NCBI RefSeq assembly: GCF_041504345.1
Contig: NZ_CP167895.1
Coordinates: 744,001-808,000, forward strand
DNA from: Vibrio sp. BS-M-Sm-2
GTDB taxonomy: Bacteria > Pseudomonadota > Gammaproteobacteria > Enterobacterales > Vibrionaceae
Direction: 5' to 3'
DNA: 64,000 nt
This document shows positions 16,576 to 25,987 of this stretch, piece after piece. The notes beneath the pieces are model-generated. The model made no database searches. It saw nothing but the letters and a program-made list of their open reading frames with translations, and was not told where the DNA came from. The position numbers and the translations under genes were made by a program. Positions within the stretch are counted from its first letter, which is position 1, and the number at the start of each line of letters is the position of its first letter.

Positions 16576-18030
16576 ATGGATGGAGCACTGATAGGCATCG
16601 TAATTGGCATTTTAGCCATGATGGGCATGATCATTAAAACAAGAATCCCAGTGGCGCTTGCGATGATTATTGCAAGTATCATCATGGGGCTATTCGCTGG
16701 TATGGCACCAACAGAGCTGATCAACGCAATTAAAGCCGGCTTTGGTGGCGTGCTTGGTGGTATTGGTTTGATTATCGCGTTCGGCGTTATCATGGGCGCG
16801 TGTTTCGAGCGTTCTGGTGCGGCTGTTAGAATGGCAAAAACGTTTGTAAAGCTGTGTGGTAAAGGTCGTGAAGACTTAGCACTAGGTTTTACAGGTGTAC
16901 TTGTCGCTATCCCAGTTTTCTGTGACTCTGCGTACATTATTTTACACTCTCTTGTTCGCGCAATTTCACGTGACACAGGTAAATCAGCGGTTGGTTTAGG
17001 TGTGACTCTGGCGCTTGGCCTACTGATCACTCATGCACTTGTGCCACCAACACCGGGTCCGGTTGCGGTTGCAGGTATTCTAGGTGTCGATCTAGGTGAA
17101 TACATGCTGTGGGGCTTGATGGTATCTATCCCTATGATGTTGCTTTCTATGATTTACATCCGCCGCGTGGGCAATGAGTACTACCGCGTACCAAATGGTG
17201 AAAACTGGATCACAAACCAAGCTGACTGGGCGAACCTAGAGAAAGTAAAAGAAACAGATGACAAAGAGCTACCAAGTAACTTTTTATCATTCGGTCCAAT
17301 TCTACTGCCAATCGCATTTATCCTAATCAACACGCTTGTTGGTCAGGGTGACAGCGTAATGCACACTGTGATCTCATTAATTGGTAACCCTGTGGTTGCG
17401 GTTGGTATCGGTGTTCTTATGGCGCTATACGGTCTTACTCGCCACATTGAGCGTAAAGACATGGTTAGCTCTATGGATGATGCTCTGTCTACTACTGGTC
17501 TAATTCTTGTGGTAACTGGCTGTGGTGGCGCAATGGGTGCCGTACTTAAAGCATCAGGTGCTGGTCCTCAAGTAGCCGAAGCTATCGCGAGCAGCGGTAT
17601 CCCACCTCTACTTGTACCATTAGCAATTGCTTCAATGCTTCGTTTAATCCAAGGTTCAGCAACAGCTTCTATGATGGTTGCAGCGACAATGACGCTACCG
17701 TTGGTTGAGACACTTGGCTTAGACCCTGTATTCGTAGCGCTTGCTTGTGCGGTAGGTCCAGTTGGCTTCTCTCACTTGAACGATTCATACTTCCACATCA
17801 TCAACCGTACGTTAGGCATTACTGAACTGGCTGATCAAATTAAGATCTGGTCTGTGTCTTCAACTATCGCATGGGCGATTGGTGCAAGCATCATCATGAT
17901 TCTTAACCTAGTGTTTGGTAAAGGCGGCACGTTGATCGACCCACTGATTCCAATTGCGGTTCTAGGTGCTGTATTTGTGTGGCTAAAAAGCAAAGAGAAA
18001 TCACAAGTAAAGACAGCCGTTACTAACTAA
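16576..18030 (+). CDS. GntP-family acid-sugar permease
   Basis: The protein is 484 residues from the ATG at 16576, which has an AAAGGAA ribosome site 9 bases ahead. An earlier in-frame start at 16492 would lie inside a hairpin and add 28 unlikely residues. About twelve membrane segments and GntP signatures are visible (GFGGVLGGIGLIIAFGVIMG near residue 56, HALVPPTPGPVAVAGILG near 151, QGSATASMMVAATM near 360). It sits in the four-carbon acid sugar operon and probably imports threonate, erythronate or a related acid by proton symport. Confidence 0.9.
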   Translation: MDGALIGIVIGILAMMGMIIKTRIPVALAMIIASIIMGLFAGMAPTELINAIKAGFGGVLGGIGLIIAFGVIMGACFERSGAAVRMAKTFVKLCGKGREDLALGFTGVLVAIPVFCDSAYIILHSLVRAISRDTGKSAVGLGVTLALGLLITHALVPPTPGPVAVAGILGVDLGEYMLWGLMVSIPMMLLSMIYIRRVGNEYYRVPNGENWITNQADWANLEKVKETDDKELPSNFLSFGPILLPIAFILINTLVGQGDSVMHTVISLIGNPVVAVGIGVLMALYGLTRHIERKDMVSSMDDALSTTGLILVVTGCGGAMGAVLKASGAGPQVAEAIASSGIPPLLVPLAIASMLRLIQGSATASMMVAATMTLPLVETLGLDPVFVALACAVGPVGFSHLNDSYFHIINRTLGITELADQIKIWSVSSTIAWAIGASIIMILNLVFGKGGTLIDPLIPIAVLGAVFVWLKSKEKSQVKTAVTN

Positions 18031-18050
18031 TACTGCTTACCTTTATATAC

Positions 18051-18098
18051 TGCCCTTATTAAGTGATTAGCTTGCTGATCTTCAATAGGGGCATTTTT
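18051..18098 (+). terminator. Terminator after the permease gene
   Basis: TGCCCTTATT (18051-18060) pairs with AATAGGGGCA (18084-18093) with one G-U, followed by TTTTT. The loop is long (23 bases). It should end the ltnD-to-permease transcript, at least partly, before the glycerate kinase gene. Confidence 0.55.
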
Positions 18099-18143
18099 GG
18101 ATCGGGCACTCATCAAAATTACTCATCTTTTGGATCTCTCAGT

Positions 18144-19328
18144 ATGAAAATTGTTATAGCACCAGACTCGTTTAAAGAATCTTTATCGGCTGTATCGGTG
18201 GCGGCGTGCATTGAAAAGGGCTTTCGTGAAATCTTCCCTGACGCTGAGTACGTAACGCTGCCCTTGGCCGATGGCGGCGAGGGTACGGTCGATGTTTTAC
18301 TGCAAGGCTTAACGGGGCAGAAGCGGATACATCAAGTGGAAGGCCCTTTAGGGGAATTGATTAATGCTGAATGGGCGATGCTTGAACCGTCAGATAGCAA
18401 CCCGAAAAAGACGGCATTGATTGAAATTGCAGCGGCATCTGGTTTGGACTTGATTTCGCCGGAGCTGCGTAATCCATTGCTTGCTTCTTCATTCGGCACA
18501 GGGCAATTGATTTTGGAAGCGATAGAACAGGGTGCTCAAACGATCATTCTTGGATTGGGTGGCAGTGCGACTAATGACGGTGGCGCGGGTATTGTTCAAG
18601 CTCTAGGTGGTCGCTTGTTAGATAGTAAAGGGCAAGATGATAATGGGCAAGATCTTAGCCGAGGTGGTGCTGTGCTAGCGGAGTTAGCATCTATTGATCT
18701 TACAGGGTTAGATTCTCGCTGTGCTGACATAAAGCTTATCGTCGCGTGTGATGTTGATAATCCATTGTGTGGTAAAAAGGGTGCCAGCCATATATTCGGC
18801 CCGCAAAAAGGGGCGACCCCTGAACAAGTCTTGATGCTTGATAAGGCTCTTGCGAATTTTGCTCAAGTTGCTGAGATACAGGGTTGTGTTAGTGGCGATG
18901 AACCCGTTCACAGCCGCACGGGTTATGGCGCAGCTGGTGGCTCGCCGATGGGGCTTGGTTTGCTATTCGATATGCAAATTAAACCCGGCATCGAGATGGT
19001 GCTTGATGTGTTGCAAGCCGATGAAGTGTTGAAGGGCGCAGACCTTGTGATTACGGGCGAAGGACAGATGGACAACCAAACCCTACAAGGAAAAACACCT
19101 TATGGCATCGCCAAGCGTGCAAGTTTACAAGGCATTCCGACCATAGGTATTGCCGGATCACTGGGTACTGAAGTAGAGGCTTTGTATGGTGAAATGAGTA
19201 GTTTGTTTGGAACAGTACGTTCTCCTCAGCCTCTCAATCAGGTGTTAAAAGAAGCAGAAGTGAACCTAACAAGAACGGCGAGAAACATTGCTGCGACGCT
19301 TAAATTAGGGGCTTCTATTTTACAATAA
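18144..19328 (+). CDS. Glycerate kinase (GarK/GlxK family)
   Basis: From the ATG at 18144 the protein has 394 residues and opens with MKIVIAPDSFKESLSAVSVA, the standard N-terminus of glycerate kinases. ADGGEGTVDVLL (near residue 48), LGLGGSATNDGGAG near residue 135 and VITGEGQMDNQT near residue 298 are further family motifs. An upstream start at 18063 overlaps the preceding terminator and is less likely. It makes phosphoglycerate from D-glycerate with ATP. Its place behind the threonate-type cluster suggests linked three- and four-carbon acid use. Confidence 0.9.
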   Translation: MKIVIAPDSFKESLSAVSVAACIEKGFREIFPDAEYVTLPLADGGEGTVDVLLQGLTGQKRIHQVEGPLGELINAEWAMLEPSDSNPKKTALIEIAAASGLDLISPELRNPLLASSFGTGQLILEAIEQGAQTIILGLGGSATNDGGAGIVQALGGRLLDSKGQDDNGQDLSRGGAVLAELASIDLTGLDSRCADIKLIVACDVDNPLCGKKGASHIFGPQKGATPEQVLMLDKALANFAQVAEIQGCVSGDEPVHSRTGYGAAGGSPMGLGLLFDMQIKPGIEMVLDVLQADEVLKGADLVITGEGQMDNQTLQGKTPYGIAKRASLQGIPTIGIAGSLGTEVEALYGEMSSLFGTVRSPQPLNQVLKEAEVNLTRTARNIAATLKLGASILQ

Positions 19329-19528
19329 ACCAATATCAAACAGACGCTTACTTAATGATGCAGTTTGATAGGTTTTATAGATAGCAACGATAAATATAAA
19401 CGATTATATTTTCTGCCAACTCAGGTCTATTCTTTATCCATATTATTTCAGTGGTTTTTAAAGTATTGAATCCACTTAAATCTAAGATGTGGCAAAGATG
19501 CGATATCTTTAACCTTAAGGAATAGACC

Positions 19529-20980
19529 ATGAGTAAAAAACTGACCACAGCTGCGGGTTGTCCTGTCGCTCATAACCAGAATGTTCAAACGGCGGGCAAA
19601 CGTGGCCCTCAACTGCTTCAAGATGTTTGGTTTTTAGAAAAATTGGCACACTTTGATCGTGAAGTGATTCCGGAGCGCCGTATGCACGCGAAAGGCTCTG
19701 GTGCTTACGGCACATTTACAGTTACGCATGACATCACCAAATACACCAAGGCAAAACTGTTCTCTGAAGTGGGTAAAAAAACCGACTTGTTTGCACGTTT
19801 TACGACAGTAGCGGGCGAACGTGGCGCGGCTGATGCAGAGCGTGATATCCGAGGCTTTGCATTGAAGTTTTATACTGAAGAAGGCAACTGGGATATGGTG
19901 GGTAACAACACCCCAGTATTTTTCCTTCGTGATCCTCTGAAGTTTCCAGACCTAAACCATGCGGTGAAACGTGACCCGCGCACTAACATGCGTAGTGCGA
20001 AGAACAATTGGGATTTCTGGACCTCTTTACCGGAAGCTCTGCACCAAATTACCATCGTGATGAGTGACCGCGGTATTCCTGCAACTTACCGCCATATGCA
20101 CGGTTTTGGCAGTCACACGTTTAGCTTCATCAACGCCGATAATGAACGTTTCTGGGTTAAATTCCACTTCAAATCTCAGCAAGGTATTAAAAACCTATCT
20201 GATGCAGAAGCAGCGAAGCTGATCGGCGATGATCGTGAAAGTCACCAACGTGACTTGCTAGACAGCATCGACAATCAAGACTTCCCTAAATGGACACTGA
20301 AAGTACAAGTGATGCCGGAAGCGGACGCGGCGAAAGTACCATACAACCCATTCGATCTTACTAAGATCTGGCCACATGCGGACTACCCATTGATTGAAGT
20401 GGGTGAATTTGAGCTAAACCGTAACCCACAAAACTTCTTCGCAGAAGTAGAGCAGTCGGCATTCAACCCGGCGAACGTGGTTCCGGGTATCAGTTTCTCA
20501 CCAGACAAAATGCTTCAAGGCCGTTTGTTTGCTTACGGTGATGCGCAGCGCTACCGTTTGGGTGTTAACCATCAGCATATTCCAGTGAACGCACCTCGTT
20601 GCCCAGTACATAGCTACCACCGTGATGGTGCAATGCGTGTTGATGGTAACTTCGGTAGCACACTAGGCTATGAGCCAAACAATGAAGGCCAATGGGCAGA
20701 GCAACCAGACTTTGCAGAACCAGCATTGAACTTGGATGGTGCGGCAGCGCACTGGGATCATCGCGAAGATGAAGACTACTTCTCACAACCAGGTGACTTG
20801 TTCCGTCTAATGACACCAGAACAACAAGCAATCCTGTTCGATAACACAGCACGTAACCTAGGTGGTGTGCCTAAAGAGATTCAACTGCGTCACCTAAGAC
20901 ACTGTTACAAAGCCGACCCAGCATATGGCGAAGGCATTGGTAAACTGCTTGAAATCGATGTGAGCGAATTTAAGTCGTAA
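19529..20980 (+). CDS. katA: Catalase (haem, small-subunit type)
   Basis: The 483-residue length and sequence fit a clade 3 monofunctional catalase that splits hydrogen peroxide. The catalytic histidine lies in [14 protein letters not shown] near residue 53. [20 protein letters not shown] follows near residue 90, and the conserved asparagine is in [13 protein letters not shown] near residue 129. The haem-iron tyrosine is in [15 protein letters not shown] near residue 337. An AAGGAA site precedes the ATG. It is a single gene with a strong terminator behind it. The upstream 200 bases are AT-rich; I see no certain regulator site there. Confidence 0.95.
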   Translation: MSKKLTTAAGCPVAHNQNVQTAGKRGPQLLQDVWFLEKLAHFDREVIPERRMHAKGSGAYGTFTVTHDITKYTKAKLFSEVGKKTDLFARFTTVAGERGAADAERDIRGFALKFYTEEGNWDMVGNNTPVFFLRDPLKFPDLNHAVKRDPRTNMRSAKNNWDFWTSLPEALHQITIVMSDRGIPATYRHMHGFGSHTFSFINADNERFWVKFHFKSQQGIKNLSDAEAAKLIGDDRESHQRDLLDSIDNQDFPKWTLKVQVMPEADAAKVPYNPFDLTKIWPHADYPLIEVGEFELNRNPQNFFAEVEQSAFNPANVVPGISFSPDKMLQGRLFAYGDAQRYRLGVNHQHIPVNAPRCPVHSYHRDGAMRVDGNFGSTLGYEPNNEGQWAEQPDFAEPALNLDGAAAHWDHREDEDYFSQPGDLFRLMTPEQQAILFDNTARNLGGVPKEIQLRHLRHCYKADPAYGEGIGKLLEIDVSEFKS

Positions 20981-21005
20981 TCAATAAACTCGTTTAAATA
21001 GTAAC

Positions 21006-21040
21006 AAGGCCGCTGAGTTAATCACTCAGCGGCCTTTTTT
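21006..21040 (+). terminator. Rho-independent terminator of the catalase gene
   Basis: AAGGCCGCTGAGT (21006-21018) and ACTCAGCGGCCTT (21024-21036) form a perfect 13-bp stem with a five-base loop, followed by a T-run to 21040. It lies 25 bases after the katA stop. Confidence 0.95.
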
Positions 21041-21157
21041 ATAGCCGAATTCTCTTGATAGTCTTTACCTATCAGAATGATAAATCTATCCCATTATCTT
21101 TATAGGATGGACGGGATTATCCTACGGCTATCAGTTTATAAAGTAGTAGAGTTTGAG

Positions 21158-22030
21158 ATGAGTAAAAGCGCATTAATCGTTGAAGGTGGGGCAATGAGAG
21201 GCATCTTCGCTGCCGGAGTGTTAGACGCCTTTATGGAAGACGATTTCCGTCCCTATGATTTCGCCATTGGTGTGTCTGCTGGTGTGTCGAATCTGGTTGG
21301 TTACTTATCTCAAGCGCCAAAACGCAGCTATAACGTGATTACTACGATGGCGACGGATAAAACCTTCTTCAATCCAGCACGCTTTGCCAAAGGTGGTAAC
21401 TTAGTGGACGTGAAGTGGTTATGGAACGAATCCAATCAACGTTATCCGCTTGATTGCGTTGAGCTGTTCTCAAGTATTCCACTGCTTGCCGCGGTGACTA
21501 ATGTGGATACTGGCAGTGCTGACTATTATCATATTAAGCCGGAAAACTTATCTAACGTGGTTGAAGCAACAACGGCTTTGCCTATCGCTTACCGTGAAAC
21601 TCCGTGTTTCTCTGGTGGCTGTTATACCGATGGTGGTGTCGCGGATTCAATTCCAGTTCGTGAAGCTTATCGCCGTGGTGCGCGTAATATTACAGTGATT
21701 CTATCTCACCCACTTAGCTACCGAATGAAGCCGCAGAAGTATCAGTGGATGCTGAAAAAACTGTTAAAGAAATTCCCAAACATTGCGGAGTCGATGGCGG
21801 TACGTGCTGAAAACTACAACCAGTCTTTGGAGTTTATTCGTAACCCTCCAAAAGATGCGACCATCAAGGTGATTGCGCCACCGGAAACGTTTGCGGTTAA
21901 GCGACTGACTATGGATCAAAGCATCTTGGATGCGGGTTATCAGATGGGTGTGAAGGCAGGAGAAGAGCATCTGGCTATTCGTAAAGGGACCTATGGGTTA
22001 GATATCGAGGATTGCCACTTCTGCATCTAA
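21158..22030 (+). CDS. Patatin-like phospholipase, YjjU type
   Basis: The protein is 290 residues from the ATG at 21158. The family pattern starts directly after it, so the in-frame ATG at 21077 is less likely. The oxyanion loop EGGAMRGIFAAGVLD (residues 9-23), the nucleophile elbow GVSAGVSN (near residue 39) and the dyad aspartate in YTDGGVADSIPV (near residue 161) are intact, so an active Ser-Asp lipid acyl hydrolase is expected. Overall order and C-terminal part resemble E. coli YjjU. There is no signal peptide. It is flanked by terminators on both sides and is transcribed alone. Confidence 0.85.
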   Translation: MSKSALIVEGGAMRGIFAAGVLDAFMEDDFRPYDFAIGVSAGVSNLVGYLSQAPKRSYNVITTMATDKTFFNPARFAKGGNLVDVKWLWNESNQRYPLDCVELFSSIPLLAAVTNVDTGSADYYHIKPENLSNVVEATTALPIAYRETPCFSGGCYTDGGVADSIPVREAYRRGARNITVILSHPLSYRMKPQKYQWMLKKLLKKFPNIAESMAVRAENYNQSLEFIRNPPKDATIKVIAPPETFAVKRLTMDQSILDAGYQMGVKAGEEHLAIRKGTYGLDIEDCHFCI

Positions 22031-22058
22031 CTCTGCTTTCGATATTGGCATAAACGAA

Positions 22059-22094
22059 AAAGCCACGCTGTTCACTTAGGAATAGCGTGGCTTT
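22059..22094. terminator. Bidirectional terminator between patatin and ldhA genes
   Basis: AAAGCCACGCT (22059-22069) pairs perfectly with AGCGTGGCTTT (22084-22094) around a 14-base loop, with A- and T-rich flanks. It serves the convergent genes on either side. Confidence 0.85.
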
Positions 22095-22149
22095 GTATTT
22101 GTAGAGCTAGTTTGTTTTTAACTCAGTCTGCTATTAACTCAAGTTGTTG

Positions 22150-23142
22150 TTAAACCAGTTCGTTGCCGCTGGTGTTGCCTGTGAAAAAGGCATCAACACT
22201 GGTTAGGGTTGTATTGGCGATGTTGAACAGAGCATCTTTGGTCAAGAAAGCTTGGTGACCTGTAAACAAGACGTTGTGACAAGCAGATAGGCGACGGAAT
22301 ACGTCATCGACAATCACGTCATTCGATTTGTCTTGGAAGAACAGCTCTTTCTCGTTGTCATACACATCAAGACCAAGCGCGCCAATCTTACTCTGTTTCA
22401 GCGCTTCGATCGCTGCGGTTGAATCCAGTAGTTCACCACGGCTGGTATTGACGATCATCACGCCATCTTTCATTTTGCCAAATGCCGTTGCATCCAATAG
22501 GTGGTAGTTCTCTTTACTCATTGGGCAATGCAAGGAAATCACGTCAGATTCTTGGTAAAGCTCATCCAGTTCCACGTATTTAGCACCAAGTTCTTTTGCC
22601 AAAGGATTTGGGTATGGGTCGTAACATAGGATGTTCATGCCCAAGCCTTTCAGGATTCGCATCGTTGCTAGCCCAATCTTACCTGAACCAATCACACCAA
22701 CGGTTTTACCGTGGAAGTTAAAGCCTACTAAGCCTTCAAGGGAGAAGTTTGCATCACGAGTACGTTGGTATGCCTTGTGTAGTTTGCGGTTCAAACACAT
22801 CATCATGCCGACCGTATGTTCTGCTACTGACTCTGGTGAATAAGCAGGAACGCGCACCACTTGTAAACCAAGCTCTTTGGCTGCGTCTAGGTCGACTTTA
22901 TCAAAGCCTGCACAGCGCATTGCAATCAGCTTTGTGCCGCCTTGTGCAAGAATCTCTAGTACGTCTCCAGATAGGTCATCGTTTACAAATGCACAAACGA
23001 CTTCGTTGTCGTGCGCCATTTTTGCGGTTGTGGTGGTGAGGCGAAAATCATGAAAATGAAACTCAGCGTTGAGTTCACCTTTTGCAAGGTTAAATGACTT
23101 TTCGTCGTATGATTTTGAGCTAAAAAAAGCAATGTTGAGCAT
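22150..23142 (-). CDS. ldhA: D-lactate dehydrogenase, fermentative
   Basis: The 330-residue protein matches E. coli LdhA in length and order. The NAD site is GVIGSGKIGLATMRI near residue 149, the catalytic arginine lies in NTSRGELLDS near residue 233, and the catalytic histidine in LFTGHQAFLT near residue 295. AMRCAGFDKVDLDAAKELG near residue 74 is also typical. It reduces pyruvate to D-lactate with NADH during fermentation. It is an isolated gene with its own terminator. Confidence 0.93.
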   Translation of the reverse strand: MLNIAFFSSKSYDEKSFNLAKGELNAEFHFHDFRLTTTTAKMAHDNEVVCAFVNDDLSGDVLEILAQGGTKLIAMRCAGFDKVDLDAAKELGLQVVRVPAYSPESVAEHTVGMMMCLNRKLHKAYQRTRDANFSLEGLVGFNFHGKTVGVIGSGKIGLATMRILKGLGMNILCYDPYPNPLAKELGAKYVELDELYQESDVISLHCPMSKENYHLLDATAFGKMKDGVMIVNTSRGELLDSTAAIEALKQSKIGALGLDVYDNEKELFFQDKSNDVIVDDVFRRLSACHNVLFTGHQAFLTKDALFNIANTTLTSVDAFFTGNTSGNELV

Positions 23143-23337
23143 GGCTTCCTCTCTTACCTAAAATATAAAGAACCCCACATATTCATTATCTGAAACGGGA
23201 GTAAAACAAATAACTTTGTGCAGTGTGCTAGAGTTTTATAATCTTGTCTATCATCATTAGTCATTGTTATTATTAAGGTTATTTTTCTGTTTAGTTACAA
23301 TTACTAATTTCAGCATAAGGTTAGCCGATTGACCTCT

Positions 23338-23676
23338 CTATCTGCTTTTACGAGTGTTGAGCGTCTTCTTAGTTTCCTTTTCTGACCAGAAGTTAATGTT
23401 GAATTGCGCGTCGTCGCTCAGCTCTACTCGATGCCAATATTGAGGTGGACTTGTGGCAAATTGCCCTGCTTGGATCGTGATAACACTTTCTGGTTCTGTC
23501 GCGTCGGCATCAGCAAAACCATAGAAGGTGACGGTGCCTTCCATTACGCAGATCTGGCCGAATACGCCTTCTGCGGTGTTATGGTGATTAAGCAATGCAG
23601 CCGGTATGTTGTCTTTGGTGAAAAATGGCGTTGAACGTTGAATTTTCCAGTGTGACGGAATACGGAAATGACTCAT
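23338..23676 (-). CDS. DUF1971 (YeaR/TehB-like) cupin protein
   Basis: This 112-residue protein is a single cupin-type domain like the DUF1971 family that includes E. coli YeaR. It has PSHWKIQRSTPFFTKDN near the N-terminus, QICVMEGTVTFYGFAD in the middle and AGQFATSPPQYWHRVE with a likely metal-binding histidine. Relatives occur with tellurite or nitrate-stress genes. The function here is not known. It lies between ldhA and fpr, all on the minus strand, with gaps of 66 and 195 bases. Confidence 0.8.
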   Translation of the reverse strand: MSHFRIPSHWKIQRSTPFFTKDNIPAALLNHHNTAEGVFGQICVMEGTVTFYGFADADATEPESVITIQAGQFATSPPQYWHRVELSDDAQFNINFWSEKETKKTLNTRKSR

Positions 23677-23742
23677 ATAAAACCTCTTATCTGTCTGTAT
23701 TTTAAATACAAGCTTTAGCTTTGATGGAGTTGGTGACTGTGA

Positions 23743-24546
23743 TTACCAGTAGTTTTCACTGCTGAATTGGCCAGGCTTTCGGCGTAAGTGCTTCTCAAAA
23801 CCTAAGCTGGTTAGTGCTTCACTTGTGTCGCGAACCATTTGCGGATTGCCGCAAAGGTAGAAGAAACTGCGGGTTTGATTGAAAGCGACAGACGCGGCTT
23901 GCTCAAGGTCGCCTCCAAGTAACAAGCTTGGGATTCGTCCGCGCAAAGTTCCGGTGACTGATTCTCTAGAAATAATTGGCACATACTTGAGTTTCCCTTG
24001 AAAGTGATCGATGAGTTGAGTGATACGGTCTCGATAAGTCAGGTCTTGCTTTGTTCTTACGGCATGAACCAGTACAAGGTTTTTGAATGAGGTGACTTTT
24101 TCAGATTCAGAGCCGTTTTGCTGCTGTATCTGCATGCTTTCGAGCATTGAGATAAAAGGCCCAACCGCGGTTCCGGTCGAAAGCATCCATAGATCATCGG
24201 CGATCTCTGGGATCTCATCTAAGGTCATAAAACCGCTTGGGTCTTTACCGACAAAGATGTCATCGCCTACCTTCAACTCATGAAGTTGAGGTGAAAGCTG
24301 ACCGTTCTGATCTTTAATAATCAAAAACTCCAGATGTTGATGTCCTTGTTCGTGATCTGGCGCGTTTACCATGGAATAGGCGCGTCTTACGAACTCACCC
24401 TCACTATTTAGCAAGCCCAGTTTCGTGAACTGACCTGCCTGATAAGGAGAGACAGGAGCACTGACTTGAAGTGAGAACAGCTGGGCTGTCCATTGTGTTT
24501 TATGTAAGACTTTTCCGGCTACCAAACCATGAGGAATATCTGTCAT
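23743..24546 (-). CDS. fpr: Ferredoxin/flavodoxin-NADP reductase
   Basis: Starting at the ATG at 24546, preceded by AAAGGTGATG, the protein has 267 residues. An upstream ATG at 24591 would add 15 residues and has no better site. FAD-binding RRAYSMVNAP near residue 54, GKDPSGFMTLDEIPE near residue 97, and the NADP segment WMLSTGTAVGPFISML near residue 119 are present, as is the end GQFSSENYW, where an aromatic residue stacks on the flavin. It shuttles electrons between NADPH and ferredoxin or flavodoxin in the cytosol. Confidence 0.9.
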   Translation of the reverse strand: MTDIPHGLVAGKVLHKTQWTAQLFSLQVSAPVSPYQAGQFTKLGLLNSEGEFVRRAYSMVNAPDHEQGHQHLEFLIIKDQNGQLSPQLHELKVGDDIFVGKDPSGFMTLDEIPEIADDLWMLSTGTAVGPFISMLESMQIQQQNGSESEKVTSFKNLVLVHAVRTKQDLTYRDRITQLIDHFQGKLKYVPIISRESVTGTLRGRIPSLLLGGDLEQAASVAFNQTRSFFYLCGNPQMVRDTSEALTSLGFEKHLRRKPGQFSSENYW

Positions 24547-24888
24547 ATCATCACCTTTACGTAGAGAAGTTATCTCATTAAGGATACTCAACTATTTACA
24601 TTTTGGAGTTGCATGTACCATGCCAATAATGAGAATGCTTATCAATACTTAGTTTGTAGTAAAAACAAACCTTAATTGTGTCAAATGGACATGATTCACC
24701 TTAAGTCTAAATGACACTGCTGGTGTTTTTTGATGCTGACTTTGTTGATTCAGAACAATGAGCTGGTCTTTGGACATAGGCTAAATCAGTACAGTGGTTT
24801 GACCCCTCGGATATTCAACCAATTACTAAAGAGAATATTTTGTAGATGAGTATAATGGCGGCTTTCGATCTCAATATAGCCGTGTTTT
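24547..24888. other. Divergent promoter region between fpr and yihG
   Basis: This 342-base non-coding stretch should hold the divergent promoters of fpr and the acyltransferase gene. I see no inverted repeat or regulator site that I can name in it. Confidence 0.4.
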
Positions 24889-25824
24889 ATGCTTGATAAT
24901 CTTCGTATGGCCTTGAACGTACTGTTCGTGACCATCAATACCGCAATGACTGCGTTTACCGTGAGCTTCTTTGGCCTCATCAAACTGATCCTGCCAATCT
25001 CTGTTGTGCAAAAGTCGTGTACTCGTTTAGCTAACTTCACATTCTGGTGTTGGGCTTCGCTTAACCTCTGGATGTTGAACGTGAACAACGACATCGAGTG
25101 GCAAGTGGAAGGCGGGGAGGATATCTCGACCAAACAGTGGTATTTGATGATGTCGAATCATCTGAGTTGGGCGGATATCGTGATCTTGTCTTCTATCTTG
25201 AAAGACAAAATGCCGATGACTAAGTTCTTCCTTAAGCATGAACTGCTGTACGTCCCATTTGTTGGGTTGGCATGTTGGGGGCTAGATATGCCCTTTATGA
25301 GACGCCATTCTCGTGAGTTTTTGCTGCGTAACCCAGAGCGTCGTAATGATGACTTCGATGCAATCAACAAAGCGTGTACTAAGTTCAAACTTGCACCGAC
25401 AACCTTGGTGAACTTTGTTGAAGGGACTCGTGCCAATCATGAGAAACTAGCGACAGTCAAAACACCTTATCGTCACTTACTCAAGCCTAAAACCGGCGGT
25501 GTGGCGTTTGCTCTATCGGCAATGGGTCCAATCTTAGATGGTATCGTCGATGTTACTTTGGCTTATCCGGAAAACCAGACTTCTCCATTTGAAGATATGC
25601 TGAAAGGCAAAATGACCAAGGTAGTTGTGCGTATTAAACTGCATGCAATGGATGAGAACGTGAATGGTAACTACTTTGAAGATAAGGCATTTAAACGTCG
25701 CTTCCACAGTTGGTTGAACAATACGTGGAAAGAGAAAGACGACTATCTTGATACAGTTTATGGTGTTGATACGCCCTCTGAGGTTGAAACGACTGGTGAG
25801 CCTGATGCGGTTCATAAGAAATAA
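24889..25824 (+). CDS. yihG: YihG-like membrane acyltransferase
   Basis: The 311-residue protein has one or two N-terminal membrane segments (about residues 10-45) and the glycerolphosphate-acyltransferase blocks: MSNHLSWADIVILSS (catalytic NH-x4-D, near residue 88) and LVNFVEGTRANHEK (near residue 182). Overall it matches the YihG/LPLAT group, which acylates phospholipid precursors at the inner membrane. A perfect terminator follows. The exact acceptor is not defined by sequence. Confidence 0.85.
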   Translation: MLDNLRMALNVLFVTINTAMTAFTVSFFGLIKLILPISVVQKSCTRLANFTFWCWASLNLWMLNVNNDIEWQVEGGEDISTKQWYLMMSNHLSWADIVILSSILKDKMPMTKFFLKHELLYVPFVGLACWGLDMPFMRRHSREFLLRNPERRNDDFDAINKACTKFKLAPTTLVNFVEGTRANHEKLATVKTPYRHLLKPKTGGVAFALSAMGPILDGIVDVTLAYPENQTSPFEDMLKGKMTKVVVRIKLHAMDENVNGNYFEDKAFKRRFHSWLNNTWKEKDDYLDTVYGVDTPSEVETTGEPDAVHKK

Positions 25825-25856
25825 GAGCAGTAAGCTTAAACCAAATTGATAGCATT

Positions 25857-25893
25857 AAAAAAGCCGATAGTTCATTGAACTGTCGGCTTTTTT
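25857..25893. terminator. Terminator after yihG
   Basis: A long stem built from AAAAAAGCCGATAGTTCA and GAACTGTCGGCTTTTTT with a two-base loop and one wobble lies 33 bases after the yihG stop. T-runs on both strands allow it to work in both directions, although trmK on the minus strand ends 95 bases away. Confidence 0.9.
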
Positions 25894-25987
25894 ATTTAAT
25901 CGGCTTTACTAACGGTAAGCGATAAAGTTAGTACTTACTATAATCTAGTGGTAGTAAAATCAATGCTATATGCAGAACAGGTGAGGA

